Shown: positions 49,640-57,774 of the stretch, piece by piece | Numbering within the stretch: position 1 is the first letter of the stretch | Layout of the letters: every line of letters begins with the position of its first letter | From: Vitreoscilla sp. | GTDB lineage: Bacteria; Pseudomonadota; Gammaproteobacteria; Burkholderiales; Burkholderiaceae_C | NCBI GenBank assembly: GCA_018780145.1 | Contig: JADMKA010000089.1 | Location: forward strand, 16,318-80,317 | Direction of reading: 5' to 3' | DNA length: 64,000 nucleotides | Notes under the pieces: model-generated | Told to the model about the DNA's origin: nothing | Databases searched by the model: none | What the model saw: the letters and a program-made list of their open reading frames with translations, nothing else | Translations under genes and position numbers: made by a program

Positions 49640-50403
49640 GAGTTGGGTCGCTTTCACAGCGCAAACAATCGCCGTACTCACTTCGCCGTGCCCATTGGCG
49701 CCCCTATTCGACGGGCCGTCGCGACGCTCCGGCACGGAGGTTCGGGGAGCTCTGGCGTTAACCGTTTTCCTAGGGGAACATAGAAAGGTATAGAAGCCCC
49801 TAAACGCGTTGCCTCAGTTGATATACATAGGACGACATAGTCCTACTTTTGCCTACCGGCCGCGGAGAGACGCCGTCCCGCTCGCCGACATCTGCGCGCC
49901 GCGTCCGCCAGGCAAAAGACTCTCTGCTCTATTGAGGCATATTGCCTGCGCACGATGAAGCCCAACAAGTGGTGATGACGGAGCGCGGCAACGTTCCCAA
50001 GCGCCTCGAGGAGCACCTCGGGCCGATATCCCGTCTTCGCGAAGAGCTCGAAGGTCTTGTCGATACCGAGATGGACCGGGATTCCGGTGTTCTGTGCGAA
50101 CCGTCGACGATGAGTTCGCGACGACCGTACACGAGGCCATCGAGGAGTCAGACGAAGCGATGCTCAAACCACTTTTGCTCAGGCACCAAGAGTTCGGCCG
50201 TGCCACCCATAAAGCCGGACAGTTCGACCCAAGTGCTGGCGCTGACCCAGGTCGCCGCCATCGTCCGACCAGCCCCCTACCCCGACCGCGCCGCTGCCAG
50301 GACCCCGTCGCAGCCGCGGCGGCATGCCGCCTGGCGCGCGCAACGCCGGCGCGCGAGTTCGTCCTGCTGCATGCCCTCGACCTGGTGTCGCTTAACCGGC
50401 TGT
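49640..50403. other. Intergenic region with dyads, no clear gene
   Basis: TAGGAC-GACATA-GTCCTA (49828-49845) is a perfect 6-bp inverted repeat followed by CTTTTG, and TAGGGG/CCCCTA form another dyad nearby (about 49771-49803). No gene is convincing. Confidence 0.45.
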
Positions 50404-51200
50404 AGGTGCCCCCTGCCCTTTGCGGCGGCGACGGGGTGTTTCGCACCGACTTGGCCAACACGCTCGACACCGACGACGATATCGCTGCGACCCAGGTCTG
50501 GTTGAACCCGTTTAGACGAGCGCTCCCGCGTGCGCCTACCGCAACGATGTCGAGCGCTTCTACCGGTGGTGCCTGCTGGTAGCCTGCAAGCCCCTTGCCG
50601 TCGATCCACGGCCCGACTGCCAGGCCTACCGGCGCCTTCTGCCGGCGGTGCCGGCCGACTGGGTTCGGGGCGCGCGCACTGGCCCGCACCGACCACGGCT
50701 GGCGGCCGTTTCGGAGGCTGCTGAGCCCGAGTAGCCAAAAGCACAGCTCAACGGCGAAGTCGCGGCGGAGCGAGGTCTGGGTGCTGCAGGTCGTCGGCAA
50801 GCTGCGCAAGCAACGGCTGGCGCCGCTCGACGACAAAGTGGTCGAGTGGATTCGCCGGCACCTCGGCGACCAGCGCGAGCGCGGTGTGGCGATGCCGCCC
50901 TGCCAGCACTGCCCTGCCCTTGTCGGCGGCCTGGCGTCTCCGCCGCCGCGCTGGACGGCTGGCTCGGTTAACCGATGCTGCGCAGCCCGTTACTGTCGCA
51001 GCGGCTGTCCAACAGCGGCATCCACCGTTGCCTCAAACGCTTCTTTGCTCGCGCGGCGTCGTCGGCCGGCGGCTCCGTCATCGATTGGCGAGCGGCTGCC
51101 GCAGGACTCGACTGCGCACCGCACCTTCGGTGGCCATGCAGTCGCCGGCGACGCCCAAATCGATGCGGCGCAGAACGTGACGTCCGAACGCAGCCGCTGA
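50404..51200 (+). pseudogene. Decayed tyrosine recombinase gene
   Basis: Fragments in several frames follow the order of a DUF3701-type recombinase: Phe-Arg-Thr-Asp-Leu-Ala-Asn-Thr-Leu; Ala-Tyr-Arg-Asn-Asp-Val-Glu-Arg-Phe-Tyr-Arg-Trp-Cys; Trp-Arg-Pro-Phe-Arg; Val-Leu-Gln-Val-Val-Gly-Lys-Leu-Arg-Lys-Gln-Arg-Leu; and His-Arg-Thr-Phe-Gly-Gly-His-Ala-Val. Several frameshifts and deletions separate them, and the catalytic tyrosine is lost. Confidence 0.75.
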
Positions 51201-51347
51201 ACTGCGCCGCCGCGCCCGAGCGGCTCGCTAGGCGCCCTGGGCCTGGTCAGCGGTGGCCAGGAATCCCGGACGGATCGGCCCGGACGCTCGATTTAGGCGC
51301 CGATGAGAGCGTCGTTCGTCTTTCGAAATAGTTGGGCGGGACAGCTT

Positions 51348-51370
51348 GGGGTGGGATGATCCCATCCCCC
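51348..51370. other. parS-like palindrome 1
   Basis: GGGGTGGGATGATCCCATCC plus two further C, a palindrome around a central G with one mismatched pair. The core GTGGGATGATCCCA recurs at two more places beside parB. Confidence 0.75.
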
Positions 51371-51522
51371 CTGCTGCCCGCACCGTCGGTGGCGTGCCGG
51401 TCCAGGCTGGAAGCGACCTCACCACCCTCGCTGACGCCTTCAACGAAGCTCAGCTATGGGCTTACGGACAACCTCGTCGTCCTCAATGCCGGCGAGTGCG
51501 CAGCCCAAACTTCAAAAGAAAG

Positions 51523-51547
51523 AGGGGGTGGGATGATCCCACCCCCT
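51523..51547. other. parS-like palindrome 2
   Basis: A perfect 25-bp palindrome with core GTGGGATGATCCCAC and flanking G5/C5 runs, 10 bp beyond the parB stop. Confidence 0.82.
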
Positions 51548-51557
51548 GTCCTTGAGC

Positions 51558-52613
51558 TCAGCCGACCAGCCGCTTCAAGGCAACTTCGAGCGCGTCGAGT
51601 TTGGCCGCCGACAGCGCCCCAGCCGACAGCTGGATCGTTGTGCGGCCGCGCGCATCGACCCGGATGCTCGCCGTCTTGCCACTACCCAGCTCGACCGTCC
51701 GAGGGGGATGGGATGATCCCACCCCCTCCCCACGCAGGCACGCCGTGAGGCTTCGGAACACCTCGGCTGCCTCGGGCTTAACGCCCCGCGCGCCGAGCAC
51801 CCGGGCCGCAGCGAGTACGGCGTCTGGATGCTCTCTCAGTGCCCGCTCAAGATCGGTGACCCACTGGAACTGGATTTGCAATGGCGACGCGAACGCGCCC
51901 GTCAGCTCCTGGGGCAATTTCGCAATGCGGGTGGCCTTGCCGACGTCGCTCGGGTCGCGTCCGATCGCCGCGGCCAGCTTGATGTTCGAGGAGAACAACC
52001 CCTCTTCGAGCGCGTGCAGGTACATCCGCCCCTGCTCCCAAGCTGAAAGGTTTTCGCGGCCGCGGTTCTCCCGCTCCATTTCGACAAACAATTGCGCGTC
52101 GTCGAGATCCTCGACCACGACCAGCACTGGAAGCCCTAGCTCGAGACACGCGCGATGCCGCCGGTGTCCATAGACCACCTCGTAGCGGATCGCCTCACCT
52201 TCACCCCTCGGCGCCGACAGGGGGCGCACCTTGATCGGCTGAACGTTGCGCCCAGCATCGGCGATCTCGGCTTTTAGATCGCCGAACGCCTTGCCTACGA
52301 ACGCATCCGGATGACGATTTGCCCAGCGACTTGGGGCGATCGTGCGCGGATCCATCAACTGCGCACCGCGCTCAGCGCCCAGGCGCTCGACCTGAACCTT
52401 CAGATCGCGGATTTCCCCTTCCAACTTGTGCGACTCGAAGATCTGTGCGCTCAGCAGCCCGACACCGGTCCGGGCGGCGGGCCGCGCAGCGGGCGAAGCC
52501 CCGGTCGCCTCTGGGCTAACGGCCACTTCCGAGTTGACCGCCGCGCCGCTGCTCGTGTCCGGGAACACGAAGTCGATGCCACTGCCCTTGCGTTGCTTTT
52601 GGGGGGTCACCAT
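51558..52613 (-). CDS. parB: Plasmid partition protein ParB
   Basis: 351 residues. After a variable N-terminal part (which would hold the ParA-contact region) comes the CTP-binding ParB/Srx domain, with Tyr-Gly-His-Arg-Arg-His-Arg-Ala and Glu-Asn-Arg-Gly-Arg-Glu-Asn-Leu-Ser-Ala-Trp-Glu-Gln-Gly. The helix-turn-helix follows (Asn-Ile-Lys-Leu-Ala-Ala-Ala-Ile-Gly-Arg-Asp-Pro-Ser-Asp-Val-Gly-Lys-Ala), then a C-terminal dimerization region. It starts 1 bp after the parA stop. Three parS-like palindromes lie downstream of and inside this gene, one of them coding for part of its C-terminal linker. Confidence 0.92.
   Translation of the reverse strand: MVTPQKQRKGSGIDFVFPDTSSGAAVNSEVAVSPEATGASPAARPAARTGVGLLSAQIFESHKLEGEIRDLKVQVERLGAERGAQLMDPRTIAPSRWANRHPDAFVGKAFGDLKAEIADAGRNVQPIKVRPLSAPRGEGEAIRYEVVYGHRRHRACLELGLPVLVVVEDLDDAQLFVEMERENRGRENLSAWEQGRMYLHALEEGLFSSNIKLAAAIGRDPSDVGKATRIAKLPQELTGAFASPLQIQFQWVTDLERALREHPDAVLAAARVLGARGVKPEAAEVFRSLTACLRGEGVGSSHPPRTVELGSGKTASIRVDARGRTTIQLSAGALSAAKLDALEVALKRLVG
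51701..51728. other. parS-like palindrome 3 (inside parB)
   Basis: The core ATGGGATGATCCCACC, with G5 before and C/T after, lies within the parB coding sequence (around residues 295-304 of ParB). One mismatched pair. Confidence 0.75.
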
Positions 52614-52614
52614 C

Positions 52615-53817
52615 TCAAGCCTCCATCTGGCGACGCCAGAACGTTTGCGTCTGATCCTCGATCAATTCGACGAATCGGTCGTAAGCCTCATAGGCACGCT
52701 TGACGGTCCGGGCGCCGGAACCCTCGGGGCTGGGGTCGTACACCGTCCCGAACTCGGCACTCGAAGCGTTGGCCGCCATCGTCTTGGGAATCTCCACCGG
52801 CAACACCTTGTCGGTGTACGCCGCGGCAATCCACTCACGCACCATCATTCCAGCGTGGTCCTTCGCCTCCACTTTTGCGAGCAGCACGTCGATGAACGCG
52901 AACTCCTTCTTGCCGCCGCGATCGGTGATCAACTGCGTCGTCAGGTCCGAGAACAGGTCCCAGAACTGCGCGCTGGACGCGAAATCCAGCGCGCTGGGCG
53001 GCAGCGGCATGATGATGCCGTCGCTCGCCATCAGCGCATTGATCGTCACATACGAGAGGGCAGGGGGGGTGTCGATGATGATCACGTCGTACTGCGGCCG
53101 AAGCGTGTCGATGCCGTAGTGCAGCAGGTTCCAGAACTCGAAGTTCGGCTCCCGACTCTGTCGCGCCGGCAGGAAGAACTCCGCCGAGAACAGAAACGAC
53201 GCCGCCGCAACCAGGTCGATGCCGTCCCAGTAAGTCGGTCGCACCGCGTAGCTCAGCTCCGCTTGCTTGCCTGTCAGCAGTGGCAGCACCGTGTCTTCTA
53301 TCTCGACGTCGCTGTCGGGGAGTAAGCCGAACAACGTGGTCATGCTGCCCTGAGGATCGCAGTCGATCATCAGCACTTTGTGCCCGCGCAGGCTCAGGCC
53401 CTGGGCCAGCGTTAAGGCAGTGGTGGTCTTCGTGACACCGCCCTTGAAGTTGCCTATGGTGATCGTGATCGCCTCGGCGCGTTCTGGTCGAAGCTCCTCC
53501 CGACGGTGCTCGCGCACCCAATGCCGTACTTCGGCGAGCGAGAACTCGCGGCGCGAGCCGGTGCTGTTCAGGGTGCCGCCGGGAAGGTCGCCCTTGCGAA
53601 GTCGGTAGTCAACCTGACTTTTGTCCAAACCGGTCAGTACCATCAACTGCGCAGTGCTGAAGGTCGGCGGCTTCTTGCGCGCATTGGGCGCCAGCATGCG
53701 GCCGCGAACCTGGCTGACGACCGCCTTGGCGCGCTCTGCCTGCTCGGCGATGTCCTCAAGCGTGATGGCGGCCGCCGCATCAATCACTAGTGTGTCCACT
53801 GGATAATTCCTCCCCAT
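52615..53817 (-). CDS. parA: Plasmid partition ATPase ParA (type Ia)
   Basis: 400 residues. An N-terminal helix-turn-helix (about 53-100, Phe-Ser-Thr-Ala-Gln-Leu-Met-Val-Leu-Thr-Gly-Leu...) marks the type Ia class that represses its own operon. The deviant Walker A is complete (Lys-Gly-Gly-Val-Thr-Lys-Thr-Thr), followed by Asp-Cys-Asp-Pro-Gln-Gly-Ser (Walker A') and Val-Ile-Ile-Ile-Asp-Thr-Pro-Pro (Walker B). It would form nucleoid-bound gradients that move ParB-parS complexes. First gene of parAB, with the origin directly upstream. Confidence 0.94.
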   Translation of the reverse strand: MGRNYPVDTLVIDAAAAITLEDIAEQAERAKAVVSQVRGRMLAPNARKKPPTFSTAQLMVLTGLDKSQVDYRLRKGDLPGGTLNSTGSRREFSLAEVRHWVREHRREELRPERAEAITITIGNFKGGVTKTTTALTLAQGLSLRGHKVLMIDCDPQGSMTTLFGLLPDSDVEIEDTVLPLLTGKQAELSYAVRPTYWDGIDLVAAASFLFSAEFFLPARQSREPNFEFWNLLHYGIDTLRPQYDVIIIDTPPALSYVTINALMASDGIIMPLPPSALDFASSAQFWDLFSDLTTQLITDRGGKKEFAFIDVLLAKVEAKDHAGMMVREWIAAAYTDKVLPVEIPKTMAANASSAEFGTVYDPSPEGSGARTVKRAYEAYDRFVELIEDQTQTFWRRQMEA

Positions 53818-54388
53818 GCGTCGGAGACTTTAAGCCAGCGCATTGTAGATGAGACGCGCTTTTAAGCGATAGGCGCGGAAGCTGCGTTTTGCCGAAGGAG
53901 AAACCAGGAGAGTCCGGACGGTATTCAGTCATTCTCAGTCAACCGTCGGCCTGATCTTCATAGATTTAAATCAGTTCATGATTTCGCTGACGGAAAACAC
54001 GTTGTATATCAATGACTTAGCCTACTTTTCGTCCGGCCATCCCGGCGAAGTCGTCCAGCAAGTCTGGTGTTGCTGTCCGGACTTGTTGGCGAAAGTGTCG
54101 GCCACGGCTCCAACTGTCCCGCTTCTCCGGCCGCCGGCGCTGCACCGAGAGCCGAACCCCGTCGGTACGCACTCGGCGTAGCGTTGGATCAGTCGCCTGG
54201 CACCCAACGTCCGGGCTTTCTGGTGCATCGGCCCGCCGAAACGTCCGGGAATCCTGGCCGAGCCAGCTCGCATCATCGCTCCAACCGTCCAGGTTTTCCG
54301 GTGAGGCCCGAGTCGCCGTGCTGAGTTAACTGTCCGGCCTTCCTGGCTCTATCTGTCCAACCACGGTCGGACATATACTATTGGCCGC
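53818..54388. other. Candidate replication origin (oriV) with iterons
   Basis: An AT-rich patch (about 53955-54020) is followed by a GTCC-based iteron array. GTCC starts are at 54031, 54053, 54075, 54116, 54209, 54243, 54287, 54332 and 54355; spacings are mostly 22 bp or multiples of it (22, 22, 41, 93, 34, 44, 45, 23). Several units extend to AAC-GTCCGG-N4-5-TCCTGG. The array sits between divergent parA and rep genes, the usual place of an iteron-controlled origin. Confidence 0.8.
54354..54373. promoter_or_regulatory. rep operator (inverted half-iterons) and promoter
   Basis: TGTCC (54354-54358) and GGACA (54369-54373) are inverted iteron halves with 10 bp between them, overlapping a TATACT -10 element and 15 bp before the rep ATG. 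Rep dimers would repress their own gene here while monomers bind the direct iterons. Confidence 0.6.
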
Positions 54389-55741
54389 ATGGACAGTTCG
54401 ATTCTGCGGAAAACGCGCGATCTACCGTCGACGACGCTAAACAAGCCGGTCGCTGCGTTGGCTATTGTCCCGCTGAACAAGAGTCTGACGGTCACGGCAC
54501 GCAAGGCCTACAACGTGATGCTCCACATCGCGCAGCGTGAGGGCGACACCGGCGACTCGGGCTTCAGCGCGCCGCTGAACGCGATTCTGCGGGGCTTCGG
54601 GGTGGGCAACAACATCTCGACCGACGCCAAGCGCTACATCGACCAGATGGCCTCGACCAAGATCGAGTGGCGCCCGTTAAGCCACGGCGAGCAGTGGCAG
54701 GTCAACAGGGCAGGGCAGGGGACTCAACAGGCCGTGCTGCCTGAGCTGGAACCGGAACTGCCCGAAGACGAGCTGCGGATCTTTCACATGCTGGCCGAGG
54801 TCCGGCTGTACAAGAAGGGTGGGGAGAACTGGGTGACCTGGTTCTACCCACCGACCATCAAGGAGCAGATCCTCGGTCCTCATCGCTGGGCTCGGCTGGA
54901 GCTCGAGGTCATCGCTCGGCTGTCGACCTACACGTCAGTGGCGTTGTATGAGATCTGTGCACGCTACCGCGACAACCCGGGCGGCGTGACGTCGCGCCAT
55001 CCCTGGCAGTGGTGGATTCCGGTGCTCCGGGGTTCGGAGGGCAGCAAGCAGCGGGAGTGGCGCAAGTTCAAGAACGAATTCGTCAACCCCGCGATTCGCG
55101 AGATCAACGAAGTCAGCGACATCGAGATCGAACTGATCGAATTTAAGCAAGGCAGGGCGGTCTCGGATGTGCAATTCACCGTCCGCAAGAAACCCGCCAA
55201 CGCACTGCTGAAGCGACCGGAGCCGCCCGACATCACCAACCTGCTGCACGCCGCTCGGCTCGGGATCCGGGACGCGGACGCTCAGGCGCTGATCGATCGC
55301 CATGGCGAGGCGGCGATGGCGGCAGGCCTGGCCGCGATGGAACGGTATCTGGGCGGCGCGACGGCCAAGCCGATCATGAACAAGGCCGCCTACCTGAAAA
55401 CCATTCTGGCAGGCCAGCCCTTGACGCCGCTTGAACCGGCGCCGGCACAGGCTTCGACCCCGATGGCTAGCACGCCTCGATTGACCACCGACGATGACGA
55501 GCGGCAAGCCCGTGCGTTGGCGGCTGTGCGACCGGAATTCGAAGCGCTCGGTCCAGCGCAGCAAGCCGAGTGGGTCCAGCGCATGCGCGCCCACTTGGTT
55601 GGCCGGGGCGGCATCTCACCCGCGATCATTCGCCGGCTCGATGCCGGCCAGTGGCAGTCGCCACTTGTAGTCGCGATGATGATGCGCTTCTATGCCGAAC
55701 AGACCTTCGGTCCGAACTGGGTGCAGCGCCAAGCTGTGTAG
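54389..55741 (+). CDS. Replication initiator (Rep_3/RepB superfamily)
   Basis: 450 residues. Two winged-helix domains are visible: WH1 (about 20-165, Leu-Thr-Val-Thr-Ala-Arg-Lys-Ala-Tyr-Asn-Val-Met-Leu) and WH2 (about 166-275, Ala-Arg-Leu-Glu-Leu-Glu-Val-Ile-Ala-Arg-Leu-Ser-Thr-Tyr-Thr-Ser-Val-Ala-Leu-Tyr-Glu-Ile-Cys). A long C-terminal extension (about 280-450) is helical. Rep_3 proteins bind iterons and open the origin. The iteron array and operator are directly upstream. Confidence 0.9.
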   Translation: MDSSILRKTRDLPSTTLNKPVAALAIVPLNKSLTVTARKAYNVMLHIAQREGDTGDSGFSAPLNAILRGFGVGNNISTDAKRYIDQMASTKIEWRPLSHGEQWQVNRAGQGTQQAVLPELEPELPEDELRIFHMLAEVRLYKKGGENWVTWFYPPTIKEQILGPHRWARLELEVIARLSTYTSVALYEICARYRDNPGGVTSRHPWQWWIPVLRGSEGSKQREWRKFKNEFVNPAIREINEVSDIEIELIEFKQGRAVSDVQFTVRKKPANALLKRPEPPDITNLLHAARLGIRDADAQALIDRHGEAAMAAGLAAMERYLGGATAKPIMNKAAYLKTILAGQPLTPLEPAPAQASTPMASTPRLTTDDDERQARALAAVRPEFEALGPAQQAEWVQRMRAHLVGRGGISPAIIRRLDAGQWQSPLVVAMMMRFYAEQTFGPNWVQRQAV

Positions 55742-55914
55742 GCACACGCCCCACGCCGTTGCGTCAGGAATGGCGTCCCGACAGCTGATTTCATTGTGGC
55801 GGGCCAAGCAGGGCTGGGCGCCTTGATCACTCGGTCCCACCATTCAGCTGAGGACTCGCGCCAGACTGGGATGGCCGCACTTCTCAAGTCAGTGGGCCAG
55901 GCCGCCCCGGTTGG

Positions 55915-56043
55915 TCAGCCGTCCAGCATTCCCGCCTGCTCCATCAACTCGGCCAAGAAGGTGTCTTCGAGCGCATAGACGCCCCTCGCGGCATGCCACC
56001 GGATTTTGAGCCGCCACGGGTCGATCGGGAGCGACCGAAACAC
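55915..56043 (-). CDS. Short leftward ORF or gene fragment
   Basis: From a GTG, 42 codons with strongly protein-like content (Phe-Arg-Ser-Leu-Pro-Ile-Asp-Pro-Trp-Arg-Leu-Lys-Ile-Arg-Trp-His-Ala-Ala-Arg-Gly-Val-Tyr-Ala-Leu-Glu-Asp). It lacks a clear ribosome site and its upstream end meets the inverted repeat at 56064, so it may be the 3' end of a gene cut off there. Confidence 0.35.
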   Translation of the reverse strand: MFRSLPIDPWRLKIRWHAARGVYALEDTFLAELMEQAGMLDG

Positions 56044-56063
56044 GGCCCTACCAGCACTCCGAG

Positions 56064-56171
56064 AATGAACTAACAGCCCGATGTTTTCTAGAGCTGGATT
56101 GCTGGTCGTTGTAGGGCCGTGCGTTGCGAGGGTGGCTGCGTTAGAATGAAACGCTTTGCCGTTAGTTCATT
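56064..56171. repeat. Inverted repeat before the recombinase gene
   Basis: AATGAACTAAC (56064-56074) and GTTAGTTCATT (56161-56171) are exact inverted copies 86 bp apart. The second ends 6 bp before the ATG of the recombinase gene. Confidence 0.65.
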
Positions 56172-56177
56172 TTATAG

Positions 56178-57179
56178 ATGACTCCTGACCTCTTTGCTGC
56201 CACTGATCAAGCCAGCCCGAGCGACTACCACGAAGCGCTGGCAGCCTGGCTTGCCGCAGCAGAGCAGGCCGGCACCCTGAAGCGCGATTCGTCCATTGAG
56301 GTCTACCAACACATGTGGTCGGCATTCACGGTGTGGGCTGTCGGCAATGGGTTGGCCATCGACACATTGCGCGCCGAGGACTTGGAGTCGTACCTCGAGT
56401 CGCGCGGCGGCGCGGATGAACTCAGTGCTCGCTACGCTTGGCGGTTCTTGCGGCTGGTTGGTCGTGTGCTCGGTCTTCGACGGCGAGCAGGGGCACCGGC
56501 CCGAGCAATCAACGATCCTGTCGAAATCCTGCTCGCCAGGCGGCCAGACATCCGTTTCGCGAATGCGGCAGCGGCCGATCCCTTGCCGGAGTTCCTGCCC
56601 GCTTCAGAAGCGAAGCTACTGGTGACCTACTTGTCGGCGGTGCGGCCAGGCCGGAGCGCGGCGGCTCAGCAGTGGTCGGAGGTGCGCAATCGCGCCTCGA
56701 TCGGATTGATGTTGGGCGCCGGCGTGACGCCCGGGGAGATCCGGTCCCTCGAACTGGATGACGTTGTGGTCGATGGAGGGCACTCGAAGGGTGTTCCGTG
56801 GAAGCTACGCGTTGACGGCAATGGCAATGCGCCTGCACGCGAAACGCCCATCGCCCGCTGGGCTGGCCAGTTGTTGCAATACTGGCTCCAGGTGCGTAGT
56901 GAGCAGCGGGTACCGGGCCAGATGGTTTTTCCGTCGACGAAATCGACGGGCAAACCGTGGGGCAAGGTTGCGCAGTACAACGCGGCCTGCGAGGTGTTCC
57001 GTAGCGCAGGGATTGACGATGTTGCAGGCGGCAGCTTCCGCCTGCGACACACGTTCGCGTTGCGTCAGCTCAAACGGGGCAGGGCGCCAGAAGATGTCGC
57101 CCGTTGGCTTGGGGTCATCGACCCGGCTGTGATGGCGCGCTACCAGCGCGTGATCACAGCGCCGATCGATGTCGTTTGA
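56178..57179 (+). CDS. Tyrosine-recombinase-family protein with degenerate active site
   Basis: 333 residues: an N-terminal SAM-like core-binding domain (about 18-110) and a C-terminal recombinase fold (about 145-325). The first catalytic Arg position reads Pro (Ala-Gly-Val-Thr-Pro-Gly-Glu-Ile-Arg-Ser-Leu). His-x-x-Arg is Phe-Arg-Leu-Arg, the second His is Val (Leu-Gly-Val-Ile-Asp), and only the Arg and the final Tyr (Ala-Arg-Tyr-Gln) remain. It may bind DNA without cutting it, or use shifted residues. Inverted repeats directly before the ATG are its likely site. Confidence 0.8.
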   Translation: MTPDLFAATDQASPSDYHEALAAWLAAAEQAGTLKRDSSIEVYQHMWSAFTVWAVGNGLAIDTLRAEDLESYLESRGGADELSARYAWRFLRLVGRVLGLRRRAGAPARAINDPVEILLARRPDIRFANAAAADPLPEFLPASEAKLLVTYLSAVRPGRSAAAQQWSEVRNRASIGLMLGAGVTPGEIRSLELDDVVVDGGHSKGVPWKLRVDGNGNAPARETPIARWAGQLLQYWLQVRSEQRVPGQMVFPSTKSTGKPWGKVAQYNAACEVFRSAGIDDVAGGSFRLRHTFALRQLKRGRAPEDVARWLGVIDPAVMARYQRVITAPIDVV

Positions 57180-57774
57180 GCTGTCCTAAGAAAGGTCGAG
57201 GGTTCTGTAGATCGGTAACCAGCCTTCCTTGGCCATCTGGGGTCGCCCCGCGGCGTGACGGTTCGAGTCGGTTCAGATTGCTCGGCGAGAAGGCCGGAGC
57301 ACCAGTCGATGGTCAGCGCTTTCTTCGTCCCTCGCTGCGTGACTCAGCACCATGATAAGTATCCTTATCAAGTAGCCATAAAATGCATTGAATCTGGTAG
57401 CATTTTTCAATCGTGCAGCAAAACTCGTTTCCTATCAATCACTTAACGGCGATAGCCAGCCGACCTTGGGTCGAGATCGTCAGCCTTGGCGTCGCCACGA
57501 AAGCCGATGGGCGCCAGATCCAAACCCGGTTGCGCTCGTTGCGCGTCGCCGGTGGCCGCGATTTCCACCCGACTGGGAAATTTCCGGTTTCTCGGAAATT
57601 CGCGGAAGTCGCGCCCGTGGCGAACCACCGGGGTCTCCTCAAGCGCAGTGGCCGTGCTCGGCGGATTGCAGCCTGGCGGTCGCGGCGGCGCAGGGCAGGG
57701 TGGCCCCATCAGCCGCTTTGACATGAATTATTGGTGGCGCATAATTAATTCGTCCCGATAAAACACTTCAATCC
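57180..57774. other. Intergenic region with a dif-like dyad
   Basis: No gene is seen. It carries the dyad at 57353-57370, a GGAAATTTCC palindrome (57576-57585) in a patch of TTTCC/GGAAA repeats, and the likely promoter of the operon at 57775. Confidence 0.5.
57353..57370. other. dif-like dyad (7-4-7)
   Basis: TGATAAG-TATC-CTTATCA. The core GATAAG-N4-CTTATC is identical to that of the transposon dyad at 22123-22152, although the outer arms differ. Read as Xer-type it is ATGATAA-GTATCC-TTATCAA. Confidence 0.55.

Larger units (their letters stand above)
55742..56177. other. Intergenic region with a small leftward ORF and a recombinase-flanking inverted repeat
   Basis: Besides the 42-codon ORF at 55915-56043 and the AATGAACTAAC/GTTAGTTCATT repeat, listed separately, I see nothing here. 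Confidence 0.5.

Noticed and set aside
49853..50836. 327-codon leftward open frame
   Set aside because: It runs antisense to the decayed recombinase, whose fragments fit a family in order. The leftward product has no protein-like features.
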